The notes under the pieces were generated by a model. It saw nothing but the letters and a program-made list of their open reading frames with translations, was not told where the DNA came from and searched no databases. A DNA stretch of 64,000 bases from Chlorobium sp. (GTDB lineage: Bacteria; Bacteroidota; Chlorobiia; Chlorobiales; Chlorobiaceae): positions 152,800 through 216,799 of the forward strand of contig NZ_JAIOZR010000001.1 of assembly GCF_021740465.1 (NCBI RefSeq). Direction: 5' to 3'. A program made the translations under genes and the position numbers. This document shows, piece by piece, positions 1-9,507 of the stretch (within the stretch, counting starts at the first letter, position 1; the number at the start of each line of letters is the position of its first letter).

Positions 1-3000
1 GGGCCGACTCATCGGAACCGCGCCCGAATGCCTCGTCGATAACCACGAACCGGAACGACCGCGAACGCACCGCCCCCCACTCCAGGCCGAACTGATAGGC
101 CAGACTTGCGGCAAGCACGGTATAGGCAAGTTTCTCCTTCTGACCGCCTGATTTGCCTCCCGAATCAGCGTAGTGTTCATGCTCGCTGTCGTCTTCGCGC
201 CACCGTTCGCTCGCCGCGAATACGAACCAGTTGCGCACGTCCGTAACCTTGGCGGCCCAGCGCCGGTCGAGATCCGCATGCTCCTCCCGACCACGGAACC
301 GGTCGATGATCCGCCGTACCTGAAGGAATTTGGCTTCGGAATATTGCGCGTCATCCGAGCCGGTAAGGGCCCCCTCGGTGCAGGCACGCAGTTCCGACTG
401 AAAGTCGCGGATATCGGCATCGAGACTCATCTGCGCTTCGAGGGTAATATAGCGGCCGGGATTATAGTCAATTTGCGTCAGAGACTCGTTGATGCGGGCA
501 ATGCGCTCTTTGATGCTTTCCCGTTCGCGCGCGAGCTGCGACTGAAAATTGGCTACTTCGCGGATGGTATTCTCGTTGAGCAGCTCCTTGAACCGAACCT
601 CGAAACGAGGCAGGTCGTCCGCCCGAAGCTGATCGAGCATCGAACGGTACTCGAATCCGGCGGCAATGTTCACATCGACCTCGCGGGTTTCAAGTTTCCA
701 CTCCTCCTTGTACTCGGTCATCGCCCTGATGATCTTTTCGGCGATGCGGGAAAGCTTTTTGTCTTCCGAGTCGATTTTGTTCTGCAGAAAATCGCGCATC
801 TCCCGTTCGCGGTTGTCGCATGACTCCACCGTCAGCGGCTGCCCGCCAAGCGCTTCGTCGCGCATCGACTCGAGCAGGGCGAACTGCCCCGCTGCCTCCG
901 CGCCGGCTTCGTCCCGCAGCGCCTCCGCCTGCTGCCGCAACTCCCTGAACCCGCTGATCTTCTGCCCGGTTTTCGACCGCTTGTCCTTGCGCTCGTCGAG
1001 CTGGTGCTCCGTGGCCTGCAGTTCGCCCTCCACTTCGGCAAGCTGCCCGGCAAGGGTTTTCAGAATATCCGAAGCTGCTTCGAGATGGCGTTTTTCCGCT
1101 TCGAGCCTGGCGATGGCGACGGCCATCGGCTGCCAGTCAAGATCGCGGAAATCGGGATACTCGTCGAGCTTTGAAAGGACGGTGAGGCGATCTTTCAGAG
1201 CTTTCTGCTCCTGCTGCAACGCATACATCCGACCGGCAAGTCCGGCAAGATGCTTCTCCTGCCGCACGGCACTCTCTTCGAGCGCTGCGATCTTGGCGGC
1301 ATTGCTCCACCCCAGCACATAGCGACTGCGATCGTCAAGCGGATGGCGGTCGTCTTTTTCGTGGCGTTCGCCCGGCGCCTTGATCTGTCCGGTGAGGGTA
1401 ATGGCTTTTTTCTCGCGCCGGAACTCCTCCTGGTTCCTGCAGCAGACCAGATCGAAGCGATGAGCGACCTCCTGCGCCATCCAGTCGAAATAGGGCGAAT
1501 CGGCCTTGATGGCGAGCTTGCGCACGAGAGAGGCTTCATGATCAGGCTGCCGCCCCCCCTGCGACTGCTGCCGCACCCGGAAATAGACCAGCCTTCCGTG
1601 AAGGTGGGTACGATCGACCCATTCCGCAACCGCGCCGTAATGACGGTCAGGCACCAGCAGGGAGAGACCGAAGTTCCGCAAAAGACGTTCGACAGCCCCT
1701 TCCCACTCCCGCTCCTCCTTGAGCACCTGCAGCAGCTCGCCGGCAAACGGCATATCATCTTCCGCAATATCCAGCGCATGGCATAGCGAACGACGAATGG
1801 CGATCTGCTTCTCATCGATGTTGCTGCGCCGTGCTTTCAGTCCTCTGATTTCGGCTGTCAGCCGCTCATGCTCCTGCCGTCCCTGGGTAAAAAGGACACC
1901 CGCCTCGTTGAGATCATTCTGGACCCTCGCCTCTCCGTCTGCGCACTCCTCGCGCATATCGCCATGAGCGGATCGCTGATTAAGGAACTCATCCACGTTC
2001 GAAGCGGGATGTTCCCCGAGCTGACGAACAAGCTCCTCATACCGCGCCGCCTTCTGGCGGCACCGTTCAAGCTCTGCCTGTTTCTGGCGGATTTCGGCGC
2101 CGATGCTCTCTATCCGGTCGCCTCCGTTTTCGGCAATGGTGCGGCGCAACTCCCGCTCACGTTCCTGCTGCAACCGGCGCTGTTCCTGCAGGCGCTCCAC
2201 AGCCATACTGTGTCGACTCAGTTCCTCATCAAGCGAGGCAAGACGCTTGTCGAGCAGGTCGAGCTTGAGCGTTGCGAACCAGGGGCGCAGCGATTCGCGG
2301 CATGAGCGAAGGTTGTCGGCTGTCGCGGCAATCTCATGATGACGATCGCAATCAGCCACGAGAGGGTTCAGCATCTCTATCTGACGTCGAGCCTTGAGTA
2401 CCGCTTCATGAGCACGATTGAGATTTTCGAAATGCTGGATAAGAGCGGCTATGCGGGGCGCCACGTCGAACGGTTCGAGCATGTGCGTGCGCACGAAATC
2501 TGTCAGGTTGCCCACCGACTTGAGCGAAACGGTCTGATGGAACAGATCGAGCGCCTGTTCGTTGTCGATGCCGAAACGGCGACGGAACCATGCCCCGTAA
2601 GGCGGAAAGCTGTCGAACAGCTCAACGCCTTCACTGCGCAGTCGTTTGCGCAAACCGGCGATATCAGTACCGAAGCCCGTAAAGTCCCGAGCGATGGAGA
2701 GGTCGCGTTCGCATGCTGCATACAGACGTGCAGGCTGTGCGACCGCATCCTTCATCCAGAAAACCTGGGCCAGGGTCACCGTCTTGTCATACCCTTCGTT
2801 ATGGAACACGCCGAGAATCACCGAATAACTGTTGATTTCGCGCAAGGCGACCGGTTTTGCGCCTCCGACGCTCTCCTGACGTTCCGACTTGAAATAGCCA
2901 AGCACGTAGGAACGCAGCGAACGCTCGCGGGTATCGGCGCCTGCCGCCTTGTTATAGGCAATACGCTGGCTCGGCACCAGAAGCGTGGTCACGGCATCGA

Positions 3001-3175
3001 CCAGCGTCGATTTTCCCGATCCGATATCCCCCGTCAGAAGTTCGTTCTTTCCTCCAAGCCGCAACGTCCAGACTCGCCCGTCGAAGGTTCCCCAGTTGAA
3101 AACCTCAAGACGCTGCAATCGAAAACCGGCCAGACGATCATCGGCAACAAATCCCATTTCAAGCAGCTCACTCAT
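1..3175 (-). CDS. jetC: JetC, SMC-like ATPase of Wadjet system (3' partial)
   Basis: The frame is open from the ATG at 3175 to the left edge (1058 residues), so the C-terminal end lies outside the window. A Walker A loop GDIGSGKST sits at residues 49-57, an ABC signature [11 protein letters not shown] near residue 1005, and a Walker B strand [12 protein letters not shown] with its Asp at residue 1047; a long charged, coiled-coil-like middle joins them, as in SMC/MukB proteins. With the DUF3375 (JetA) and DUF4194 (JetB) genes upstream this is JetC of a Wadjet system, which is known to restrict plasmids by loop extrusion and cleavage of circular DNA. The start overlaps the jetB stop by 8 bases, so translation is probably coupled. 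Probably only some tens of residues are missing. JetD (the nuclease) would be expected just left of the window. Confidence 0.9.
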   Translation of the reverse strand, partial: MSELLEMGFVADDRLAGFRLQRLEVFNWGTFDGRVWTLRLGGKNELLTGDIGSGKSTLVDAVTTLLVPSQRIAYNKAAGADTRERSLRSYVLGYFKSERQESVGGAKPVALREINSYSVILGVFHNEGYDKTVTLAQVFWMKDAVAQPARLYAACERDLSIARDFTGFGTDIAGLRKRLRSEGVELFDSFPPYGAWFRRRFGIDNEQALDLFHQTVSLKSVGNLTDFVRTHMLEPFDVAPRIAALIQHFENLNRAHEAVLKARRQIEMLNPLVADCDRHHEIAATADNLRSCRESLRPWFATLKLDLLDKRLASLDEELSRHSMAVERLQEQRRLQQERERELRRTIAENGGDRIESIGAEIRQKQAELERCRQKAARYEELVRQLGEHPASNVDEFLNQRSAHGDMREECADGEARVQNDLNEAGVLFTQGRQEHERLTAEIRGLKARRSNIDEKQIAIRRSLCHALDIAEDDMPFAGELLQVLKEEREWEGAVERLLRNFGLSLLVPDRHYGAVAEWVDRTHLHGRLVYFRVRQQSQGGRQPDHEASLVRKLAIKADSPYFDWMAQEVAHRFDLVCCRNQEEFRREKKAITLTGQIKAPGERHEKDDRHPLDDRSRYVLGWSNAAKIAALEESAVRQEKHLAGLAGRMYALQQEQKALKDRLTVLSKLDEYPDFRDLDWQPMAVAIARLEAEKRHLEAASDILKTLAGQLAEVEGELQATEHQLDERKDKRSKTGQKISGFRELRQQAEALRDEAGAEAAGQFALLESMRDEALGGQPLTVESCDNREREMRDFLQNKIDSEDKKLSRIAEKIIRAMTEYKEEWKLETREVDVNIAAGFEYRSMLDQLRADDLPRFEVRFKELLNENTIREVANFQSQLARERESIKERIARINESLTQIDYNPGRYITLEAQMSLDADIRDFQSELRACTEGALTGSDDAQYSEAKFLQVRRIIDRFRGREEHADLDRRWAAKVTDVRNWFVFAASERWREDDSEHEHYADSGGKSGGQKEKLAYTVLAASLAYQFGLEWGAVRSRSFRFVVIDEAFGRGSDESA

Positions 3176-3803
3176 CGCGACCCTCCATCGGTTCCGCAGG
3201 ACGCTGCAGGTATTCGTCGAGCCGACGATCGAAATCGGCCAGCCACTGGGCATCGATAAAAGCCTTGATGATCCGGCGGACTTCGATCATCTGCCTCTCG
3301 CCCCGCAAACGGCGGATAAAACCAAGCTCGGCAATTTTATTGAGCGAGGCATCCACCTGATCGATCAGCCTGACCTCGTTGCTGCCGGGAGGGAGAAAAA
3401 TCCGGATCAGTTCGACTACTTCATCCCTCGACAGAATCAGTCGCGTCTCTCCGGCACCGGCATCGAATTCGGCAAGTTTTTTGCGTAACAGCGCCAGGAG
3501 CAGGCTGACCGGATAGCTGAGCTGACGGCGTGCCATCAGGCGGGGAGTTGGAATCGTCCCCTCTGCTCCGCTTTCAGAGCGGGAACGCAAAAAAGCATAC
3601 CCTTCAGCTTCGTCGAAAATCAATTCCAGACCAAGCACCGCCACGTAATCACGCACGGCTGACGACAGGTTAAACAGAGAGTTCCATAATGCAGGGCTTT
3701 CATCCTGGTAGATCACCCCCTTCAAAAGAGGAATCACGACAAAAGAGAGATCCTGAACCGGGTGGGGAGGATAGCTGTTTTCTATGTCTGTATGGTTCAT
3801 CAT
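3168..3803 (-). CDS. jetB: JetB, DUF4194 subunit of Wadjet system
   Basis: About 211 residues, DUF4194 family, corresponding to the MukE-like (KITE) subunit that sits on the JetA kleisin and the JetC ATPase. The C-terminal half is a winged-helix-like stretch (for example [14 protein letters not shown]), as expected for KITE proteins. An open frame runs further upstream to 3869 but would overlap jetA by 67 bases; the ATG at 3803 overlaps the jetA stop in TGATGATG and gives the normal family N terminus, so it is preferred (ATG 3800 is also possible). It is sandwiched between jetA and jetC with overlapping ends, which implies a single transcript and balanced subunit production. Confidence 0.88.
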   Translation of the reverse strand: MMNHTDIENSYPPHPVQDLSFVVIPLLKGVIYQDESPALWNSLFNLSSAVRDYVAVLGLELIFDEAEGYAFLRSRSESGAEGTIPTPRLMARRQLSYPVSLLLALLRKKLAEFDAGAGETRLILSRDEVVELIRIFLPPGSNEVRLIDQVDASLNKIAELGFIRRLRGERQMIEVRRIIKAFIDAQWLADFDRRLDEYLQRPAEPMEGRDE

Positions 3804-5248
3804 CAGTTTCTCAATAAAATAATACGAGGCAAGGTCGCCTGCCGGGTGATTCCCGACGCACTCTGCCACCTGACTTCATCATCCTCACCTTCATCCACCG
3901 TCTTCCGGGGCCACTCCCCGGCAATCTGCAGATAAGCAACCAGCTCGGCCAGCCCGTTTCGTAACGGATGACGCATAACCACCTCCCCGATGGTGATCTG
4001 GCTGCACGTCTGAAGTTCGATCCGGATATTTCGCAACAGTTCGGCCCGATCGACCGTCACCTGGGCGTAAAGAATTGCGGTATCGATCTCCGCATCCCCT
4101 TCGTCGAGGGCGATGCCGGCAATCAATGGAGTGAATGGAAGTCGATAAAGCGCCCGTTCGAAAGGCAGTTCGATGAGTGCCGAAAAACCCTCGAGAGGCA
4201 TAAAGCCACCCGAAGGAAAATCTTCGCGCAACTCAAGCGCATGGGTTTCAATCCCCCGAAGAATATCCATGATACGCCGGTTCTCAAGCCACGCCTTGTC
4301 ATCGAGAAACCTGCGCAACTGCTCGGAAAGCCGGGCCACCGTCCGCTGCGTGTGCTCTCCTGCCTCCAGCCAGTCGTAGTGTACGCGCCGCAAACGGCTG
4401 TCGGGGCGCATCGTCACAATCGGCGGCAAATCCAACACCGTTTCCAGAAGCAGGCTCAACTCCTCCTGGCGGGACTGCGACATGAGAAAATCCCAGAATG
4501 CCCTGAAACTTTTGCCCTGATCGGAATCTGCGATGGCATCGCGCTCTCCCATGATCTCCTCGAGCAGCGCACCCTTCGATCCCTCCCAGAGGGCAATTCG
4601 CTCACGTACCCGGCGATCGAGAATACGAAAGTTATGCTCCACCTCACGAAAATCGGACAAGAGGTCACGTGCCAGTTGCAAAAACTGCTGGAAACGATCC
4701 TTCAGAGCCGTATCATCCAGCAGCGATATCTCGCCGGCAAGGATGCGATCGATCTCGTCATCGATCTCCTGACGACGATCCTGGAGTTCCGCAATACGTA
4801 CCTCAGGATCGGCCTGGCTTCCCGTGCTCATCTGGCGCAACAGTTCAAACAGGGTAATAAGTCGCGACTCCGTGCCGACAAAAGTACGCTCGCTCAACCC
4901 ATCAAGCCAGGACAACGCCTTTTCGGTTGCCGCAGTCAGGTCGAAATGCGGTTCGTCTGTTCCTTCCGGATAAAATTTGCGCAACCATCCCTTCTCGTTG
5001 TCGGCCCAATCGTTCAGATAGTTTTGAGCCGTACCGGGAAAAAGATCTGCACCCTGTTGCTGGCGCAAGGCGAACAGCTCGTCTTCGAGCGCCTCGACCA
5101 GATCTGCCTGGGAAAGTATCCGCACATTGGGAACAATAAACACCCGGTGCAGAAAACTGGCTACCAGTGGCGCATGCTGGGCGCGAAGAAGCCGCCATGC
5201 AGGATGATTCTGGCGGAGAAGCTCCAGTGTGGTATAGTCGAGAGCCAA
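3803..5248 (-). CDS. jetA: JetA, DUF3375 subunit of Wadjet system
   Basis: 481 residues matching the DUF3375 family along its whole length, including the typical N terminus (LELLRQNHPAWRLLRAQ) and a long helical middle (residues about 160-260). JetA is the MukF/kleisin-like subunit that bridges the JetC heads in the Wadjet complex. The start is a TTG at 5248; no ATG or in-frame GTG fits the family N terminus better. First gene of the jetABC run; about 150 bases separate it from transposase debris. Expression is probably from the AT-rich stretch between 5260 and 5400, but no promoter could be picked with confidence. Confidence 0.9.
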   Translation of the reverse strand: MALDYTTLELLRQNHPAWRLLRAQHAPLVASFLHRVFIVPNVRILSQADLVEALEDELFALRQQQGADLFPGTAQNYLNDWADNEKGWLRKFYPEGTDEPHFDLTAATEKALSWLDGLSERTFVGTESRLITLFELLRQMSTGSQADPEVRIAELQDRRQEIDDEIDRILAGEISLLDDTALKDRFQQFLQLARDLLSDFREVEHNFRILDRRVRERIALWEGSKGALLEEIMGERDAIADSDQGKSFRAFWDFLMSQSRQEELSLLLETVLDLPPIVTMRPDSRLRRVHYDWLEAGEHTQRTVARLSEQLRRFLDDKAWLENRRIMDILRGIETHALELREDFPSGGFMPLEGFSALIELPFERALYRLPFTPLIAGIALDEGDAEIDTAILYAQVTVDRAELLRNIRIELQTCSQITIGEVVMRHPLRNGLAELVAYLQIAGEWPRKTVDEGEDDEVRWQSASGITRQATLPRIILLRN

Positions 5249-5402
5249 AAGTGCACTATTGGTTTTGGTAAAAAAAGACGCACATAGAAGCGTATCGGAT
5301 TTGAGGCGAAATTAAAATTTTTTCTCCGGTTTTCTTTCGATCGCCTTTCATTGCAGATAAATTACCACAACAACACATTGATGTACTATGTTGCCATCCT
5401 TT

Positions 5403-5530
5403 TTATGCACCACATCCGCGAAATCGCGATAGAACCACGATTGCATGAACATGATCGGGCATAATTACGAACGGATCGGCGTTATTCCCGGAAATTTCAT
5501 TCCATACGGATTGAACCATTTCACTTCCAG
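5403..5530 (-). pseudogene. REP-associated transposase fragment carrying the HUH motif
   Basis: On the minus strand the reading MVQSVWNEI followed by FVIMPDHVHAIVVL is the central part of a Y1/REP-associated tyrosine transposase (TnpA_REP family, COG1943); HVH is the metal-binding HUH motif. The frame stops soon after at a TAA near 5403 and has no N-terminal domain attached. It lies downstream of, and separate from, the neighbouring fragment that holds the N and C termini but lacks this middle piece. Non-functional debris. Confidence 0.7.
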
Positions 5531-5556
5531 ACAGGCACGAGGACCTGCCCCTACGG
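5531..5556. repeat. REP-like palindromic element between transposase fragments
   Basis: Two small hairpins lie side by side: CCCCTACGGGG (stem CCCC/GGGG) and CAGG-cacgagga-CCTG. The sequence separates the C-terminal remnant of one transposase from the HUH-bearing fragment. REP elements mobilised by TnpA_REP transposases have this size and build, so this may be one; I infer it from position and structure only. Confidence 0.45.
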
Positions 5557-5889
5557 GGAATTATGCAATGTGTCTGATTGCCAATTGGACGGATTGTTTC
5601 TAATGTATTCCCTGAGGCGGGTCAACTCCTGTTCGGTACGCACGATATGTTCCCAATAATTGCGCTGCAATATCCTTCTCTGCTGCGTTGGACAGGAACT
5701 GCATGAACCGGCATTGCTATATTTGGTTACGGCGGATTTTTACGACAGGATTATGGGTGGGACTAACCCGGAAACAGGCCCCCCGAACAGGCACTGACGA
5801 TTATGCGTACATATTGTAACAAAATATGCCCCGGACTGCGAATAATCGTAGCCTTGCAGGCAAATGGAACGACGGTGTTTCTTCATCAT
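5551..5889 (-). pseudogene. REP-associated tyrosine transposase remnant, middle deleted
   Basis: The start MMKKHRRSICLQGYDYSQSG and FVTICTHNRQCLFG is the classic N terminus of REP-associated transposases. The frame meets a stop at 5740-5742, and in the same frame downstream reads KSAVTKYSNAG, then RNYWEHIVRTEQELTRLREY and IRNNPSNW, the classic C terminus, ending at TAG 5551. The catalytic HUH section is missing between the two halves, so about half of the protein has been lost. It begins less than 100 bases behind the tmRNA 3' end. Confidence 0.8.
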
Positions 5890-5945
5890 GATTCGAAACG
5901 CATATTCGTTTCCGAAAACCTGAAAACCGAACAGACCAAAACGCG

Positions 5946-5970
5946 AAAAACCCGTCTTGCGACGGGTTTT
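5946..5970 (-). terminator. Rho-independent terminator of tmRNA
   Basis: On the minus strand AAAACCCGTC-GCAA-GACGGGTTTT forms a 10-base-pair stem with a GCAA tetraloop and runs into more T residues. It starts 13 bases beyond the mature tmRNA 3' end. Confidence 0.85.
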
Positions 5971-5982
5971 TCCGGGGTTTTG

Positions 5983-6382
5983 TGGAGATGGCGGGACTCG
6001 AACCCGCGTCCAGAACACTGCTCAATAAGGCCACCACACTCATCTCCGGTGTTTGAATTTTCGTGAACCATGTACACCTCCGGCAGCGTTCGGTTCCTTA
6101 TCCTGAATGTGTATTCATCCGCCCCTTCAGGCAAAAACGAATGAAGCTTACTTGCGCGAGCGTTAGCTCAAGCGCGGATTATGCCATTTTGCGTTTTCAG
6201 AGTAAGCGCCTCCGCCGCAAAACGATGGCCGATTAATTAACTTGTGCTAATCAGGCAGCCATTGCATACGAATAATCGTCTGCATCTATTTGTTACATAG
6301 ACTTCTTTAACGAGTCCGTCCATGCTGAAACTCGGAGTGCAGCATTATTTCACACCTGCCCTGTCGAAAGCCTGTCATCCCC
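5983..6382 (-). ncRNA. ssrA: tmRNA (transfer-messenger RNA)
   Basis: The 5' end GGGGAUGACAGGCUUUCGACAGG and the 3' end with GGGUUCGAGUCCCGCC (T arm) and CAUCUCC-A form the tRNA-like domain; pairing the two ends gives a 7-base-pair acceptor stem with the G3:U70 identity pair of alanine. The CCA is not encoded (ACA follows). The tag frame at 6251-6283 reads GCA GAC GAT TAT TCG TAT GCA ATG GCT GCC TGA, giving ADDYSYAMAA, of the kind known from Chlorobium. Works with SmpB to free stalled ribosomes. Length about 400 nt; one-piece, not permuted. Confidence 0.96.
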
Positions 6383-6475
6383 AATACCATGCAAAGAACA
6401 GTGTTGCCCGATGGCAACCATATATATACATTCAAATAATAACCGCAAAACAATACCTAACGTTCAGATTGCAGC

Positions 6476-6568
6476 ATGCTTAAAAACATTTCGTCGAAAA
6501 AGGTTCTCGTTTGGGGAGTGATCTCCTGGATCGTCGTGGTAATCCTCCTCACTGTATTCGGCGGCTGA
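6476..6568 (+). CDS. Possible 30-residue single-span membrane protein
   Basis: A short frame starting MLKNISSKKVLVWG and ending VVVILLTVFGG has the build of a small inner-membrane protein: a basic N-terminal segment (three Lys) followed by about 18 hydrophobic residues and a stop. It points away from the tmRNA gene and ends 8 bases before the convergent yqgE stop. No clear ribosome-binding site is visible, so the call rests on composition and layout only. Confidence 0.35.
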   Translation: MLKNISSKKVLVWGVISWIVVVILLTVFGG

Positions 6569-6575
6569 ACGGCAG

Positions 6576-7139
6576 TCAGTTGAGACCCGGCAGTTCCGGA
6601 GAATTGGCAACAATGCGGTATTCGCCGCCTTTCGAACGAACCGAACGGCTCCACATGCGCTCGTATTCTCCTCCGAAAACCACCTCCCTGGTAGCCTCTG
6701 CAGTATACCACGAGCCCTCTTCGAACTCCTGTTCGAGCTGCCCCGCTCCCCAGCCGGCATAGCCGAGGAAAAAACGGATCTCGCCCGGATGGATCACGCC
6801 GGTATTGATGAGAAAGCTCAGCTGGTCCTTGTCACCGCCCCAGTATATGCCGTCGAAAATCTCCACGGCGCCGTCGATGCTCTCGCCTCTGGAGTGGATG
6901 AAGTGAACCGTATCGACCTGTACCGGACCGCCCATATGCAGGGGTTCCTCGATATCCTCGAAACCGGCTATCGCTTCGCATACCTTGAATTCCATGGGTC
7001 GGTTGAGAATGAAGCCCATGGAGCCCTGTTCGTTGTGTTCGCACATGAGCAGAACCGTTCTCTTGAAGTTCGACTCAAGTAGATTGGCCGACGCAAGCAG
7101 GAGCTTGCCAGGCCTGAGATGCTCGAATTCGTTTACCAT
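6576..7139 (-). CDS. YqgE/AlgH family protein (UPF0301)
   Basis: 187 residues from ATG 7139. Family motifs are clear: PGKLLLASANL near the N terminus, GFILNRP, MGGPVQ, and FFLGYAGWGAGQLEQE in the C-terminal part. AlgH/YqgE proteins are small cytosolic proteins of unsettled function. A GTG at 7151 in the same frame would overlap the bcp stop by 4 bases and is an alternative start; the ATG gives the usual N terminus. It follows bcp on the same strand so closely that the two must share a transcript. Confidence 0.9.
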   Translation of the reverse strand: MVNEFEHLRPGKLLLASANLLESNFKRTVLLMCEHNEQGSMGFILNRPMEFKVCEAIAGFEDIEEPLHMGGPVQVDTVHFIHSRGESIDGAVEIFDGIYWGGDKDQLSFLINTGVIHPGEIRFFLGYAGWGAGQLEQEFEEGSWYTAEATREVVFGGEYERMWSRSVRSKGGEYRIVANSPELPGLN

Positions 7140-7147
7140 GCCAGATG

Positions 7148-7618
7148 TCACGTTTTTTTACCCAGATAGTTCAATATTTCCTCTGCATGCGAGGCCGGCG
7201 TCACTTTCGGCCATACCATTTCAATCATTCCCTGTTCATCGATAAGATAGGTTACCCGGCTGGTACCCATGTACTCCTTTCCCATGAACTTCTTTTTGCC
7301 CCACACGCCATACGACTCGACGATCTTTTTCTCTTCGTCGGCCACAAGACGGAATGGTAACTGGTACTTGTCGGCAAATTTGGCGTGCTTTGCACCGCTG
7401 TCGATGCTCACCCCCAGGACTTCTACTCCTATCTTTATAAAGTTAGGGAAATTATCGCGAAAAGCGCAAGCCTCCTTCGTACATCCCGGCGTATCATCCT
7501 TCGGGTAGAAGTAAAGCACCACTTTTTTCCCCCGGTAGTCTTCGAGGGAAATCTGCCTGCCGAACTGATCGGGCCCTGAAACCGGCGGTGCTGCAGAGCC
7601 TGGAGAAAGAAGTGCCAT
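7148..7618 (-). CDS. bcp: Thioredoxin-dependent thiol peroxidase (Bcp/PrxQ)
   Basis: 156 residues, peroxiredoxin fold. The active-site segment FYPKDDTPGCTKEACAFRD holds the peroxidatic Cys (TPGCT) and the resolving Cys five residues later, the PrxQ/Bcp arrangement. Reduces hydrogen peroxide and organic peroxides using thioredoxin, useful in an anaerobe meeting oxygen. It heads a two-gene minus-strand unit with the YqgE gene and is divergent from the Nudix gene at 7697, leaving about 80 bases for both promoters. Confidence 0.94.
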   Translation of the reverse strand: MALLSPGSAAPPVSGPDQFGRQISLEDYRGKKVVLYFYPKDDTPGCTKEACAFRDNFPNFIKIGVEVLGVSIDSGAKHAKFADKYQLPFRLVADEEKKIVESYGVWGKKKFMGKEYMGTSRVTYLIDEQGMIEMVWPKVTPASHAEEILNYLGKKT

Positions 7619-7696
7619 CGGTGAAACTTATTTATGTTACTGAAACGTTTTACCTACTAAATCAAAGCCTCAGGCAAAAAGTTTCTCCATAACACC

Positions 7697-8230
7697 ATGA
7701 TTTCATACTCATTTTGTCCGGTATGCGGCAAGCCGCTTTCAGAGGGCGTAATAGAGGGCCGGACAAGGATGTTCTGCGCCTCCTGCGGGTGGGTTCACTA
7801 CCGGAACCCACTGCCGGTTGCCGTGGCCTATACGGTAAACCGGCACAACGAGCTCCTGGTAATCCGCCGGGCTCACGAACCGGCAATCAACGAATGGGCC
7901 CTTCCCGGAGGATTTCTTGAAGAGGGCGAAGAACCGCACGAGGGGTGCCTGCGGGAGCTGATGGAGGAAACATCCCTCGACGGCCGGGTGGAACGGCTTA
8001 TCGGCATCTACCACCGCAACGTCGATCTTTACGGATCACTGCTGATTGTAGCCTACAAGGTCGTCGTCGTCGACCATGAGTGCATGACCCCGAACCACGA
8101 GGTATCTGAAGCGGGTTTTTTCGGCGAGTGTAATTGTCCGCAGATCAACATCCCCCTGCACCGGCACATCATCGAGGAGAACCGGAGGTTCGAAAACCTT
8201 GCCGGAGTCACAGGAAACCCTGTGCTTTAA
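7697..8230 (+). CDS. Nudix hydrolase with N-terminal zinc ribbon
   Basis: 177 residues. Residues 7-30 carry a four-Cys zinc ribbon (CPVCGKPL ... CASCGW), as in NudC and related NUDIX proteins. The Nudix box begins GGFLEEGEEPHEGC and ends RELMEETSL; all catalytic Glu and Arg positions are present, with Ser in place of the usual Gly near the end. Likely hydrolyses a nucleoside diphosphate linked to another moiety; the substrate cannot be told. The stop overlaps the convergent mscS-family stop by 4 bases. Confidence 0.9.
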   Translation: MISYSFCPVCGKPLSEGVIEGRTRMFCASCGWVHYRNPLPVAVAYTVNRHNELLVIRRAHEPAINEWALPGGFLEEGEEPHEGCLRELMEETSLDGRVERLIGIYHRNVDLYGSLLIVAYKVVVVDHECMTPNHEVSEAGFFGECNCPQINIPLHRHIIEENRRFENLAGVTGNPVL

Positions 8231-9507
8231 GGCTGTGGGGCGATATCCTGCTGCTGGCCTCCGAACACCCTTGCGGCTTCAGTAAGGTCGTTACCTGACG
8301 GTTTCTGAAAAACCCGAAGTCCGAAAAACGGCAGCACTGCCAGCAGGTGGTCCATGATGTCGGCCTGAACATTTTCGTAATTCCCCCAGGCGACATCGTT
8401 GCAGAACACATAAAACTGGACGGGAATACCGTTTTCCGCGGGCTGCATGTGTCGGACAATAAGAGTCATATCGGTGTTGATCTTGGGGTGTGTGCGGAGA
8501 TAGGCCATTACGTAGGCACGAAATGTACCAAGATTGGTCAACCGGCGACCGTTGACCGGAACTGCGGCATCGAAAGCAAAGCGACTGTTGTAGTCCTCAA
8601 GTTCTCTGGTTTTTGCATCAAGGTATTCGCGAAGCAATACGATGCTGCGCAGTTTCTCGAGCATGGCCGCATCGCAGAATTGCACGCTCCGCATGTCGAT
8701 GTTGATCGAACGCATGATTCTGCGCGCGCCGGATTCGCTCATCCCCCGCCAGTTCCTGAACCCTTCTGAAATCAACGCATAAGCGGGTATAACCGTAATA
8801 GTCTTGTCCCAGTTCTGCACCGAAACCGTTACAAGCGAAATGTCGCTCACCTCTCCGTCTGCCCCGTATTTCGGCATTTCGATCCAGTCGCCCGGCTTCA
8901 CAAGATTGTTCGTGGTTAGCTGGATACCCGCGACAAACCCGAGTATCGAGTCTTTGAAAATCAGAATGATCACTGCCGTAAAGGCACCAAGACCGCTGAA
9001 AAACACCAGAGGCGAAGTCCCCAGCAGCTTCGCTATCACGATAATCACCCCGGAACTCACCACGAAAGTTTTAATGACCTGAATGAAGCTTTTCAACGGA
9101 ACCCGATCCGATGCCGGATGCCCGTCGTAATATTCCAGAAGGGCATCAAGAGCTCCGAGAAACAGAAGAATGGCAACAATAGTAAAGTATATCGACAGCA
9201 ACGACTGTACCGGGACAATGAGATAGGGATAAAACGAAAAAACCGGATGAACCAGATTGTAGAGCAGAACGGGCGGTAAAAGACGGACCATCCAGGAAAA
9301 AACCCGATGCTTGTGCAGCAGGTCGTCCATTCTGGTCGGTGTTTTTCTTGTAAAAACTGTCACCACCCTGAGCAGGATTCTCCTCGATGCAAACTCTATT
9401 AACACCACGATCAACACCGATGCAAGAACCAGCAGTGCTGTTGACAGCAATGTAGCCTGCTCTTTTTCAAAACCCTCTGCAAGCAACCATTCGATAAACA
9501 CCTTCAT
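8227..9507 (-). CDS. Mechanosensitive ion channel, MscS family
   Basis: 426 residues. About five hydrophobic segments in the first 200 residues are followed by the conserved MscS core (VFFSGLGAFTAVIILIFKDS, then GFVAGIQLTTNNLVKPGDWI), and a cytosolic beta domain (ADGEVSDISLVTVSVQNWD). The long loop after it and the length resemble YbdG/YnaI-type channels more than the 286-residue MscS. Expected in the inner membrane, releasing osmolytes on hypo-osmotic shock. Its start overlaps the stop of the upstream histidine kinase gene, so the three genes 12006-8227 probably form one unit. Confidence 0.9.
   Translation of the reverse strand: MKVFIEWLLAEGFEKEQATLLSTALLVLASVLIVVLIEFASRRILLRVVTVFTRKTPTRMDDLLHKHRVFSWMVRLLPPVLLYNLVHPVFSFYPYLIVPVQSLLSIYFTIVAILLFLGALDALLEYYDGHPASDRVPLKSFIQVIKTFVVSSGVIIVIAKLLGTSPLVFFSGLGAFTAVIILIFKDSILGFVAGIQLTTNNLVKPGDWIEMPKYGADGEVSDISLVTVSVQNWDKTITVIPAYALISEGFRNWRGMSESGARRIMRSINIDMRSVQFCDAAMLEKLRSIVLLREYLDAKTRELEDYNSRFAFDAAVPVNGRRLTNLGTFRAYVMAYLRTHPKINTDMTLIVRHMQPAENGIPVQFYVFCNDVAWGNYENVQADIMDHLLAVLPFFGLRVFQKPSGNDLTEAARVFGGQQQDIAPQP

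Noticed and set aside
173-2339. Several plus-strand open frames of 80-220 codons opposite jetC
   Set aside because: They run opposite a gene with complete SMC-type motifs and show no family resemblance; they are antisense shadows of GC-rich coding DNA.
3968-5287. 439-codon plus-strand frame opposite jetA
   Set aside because: Antisense of a clear DUF3375 gene; composition (many His, Arg, Gln) is typical for an antisense frame.
5801-6134. Short frames across the tmRNA
   Set aside because: The stretch folds as tmRNA with a terminator; apparent peptides are by-products.
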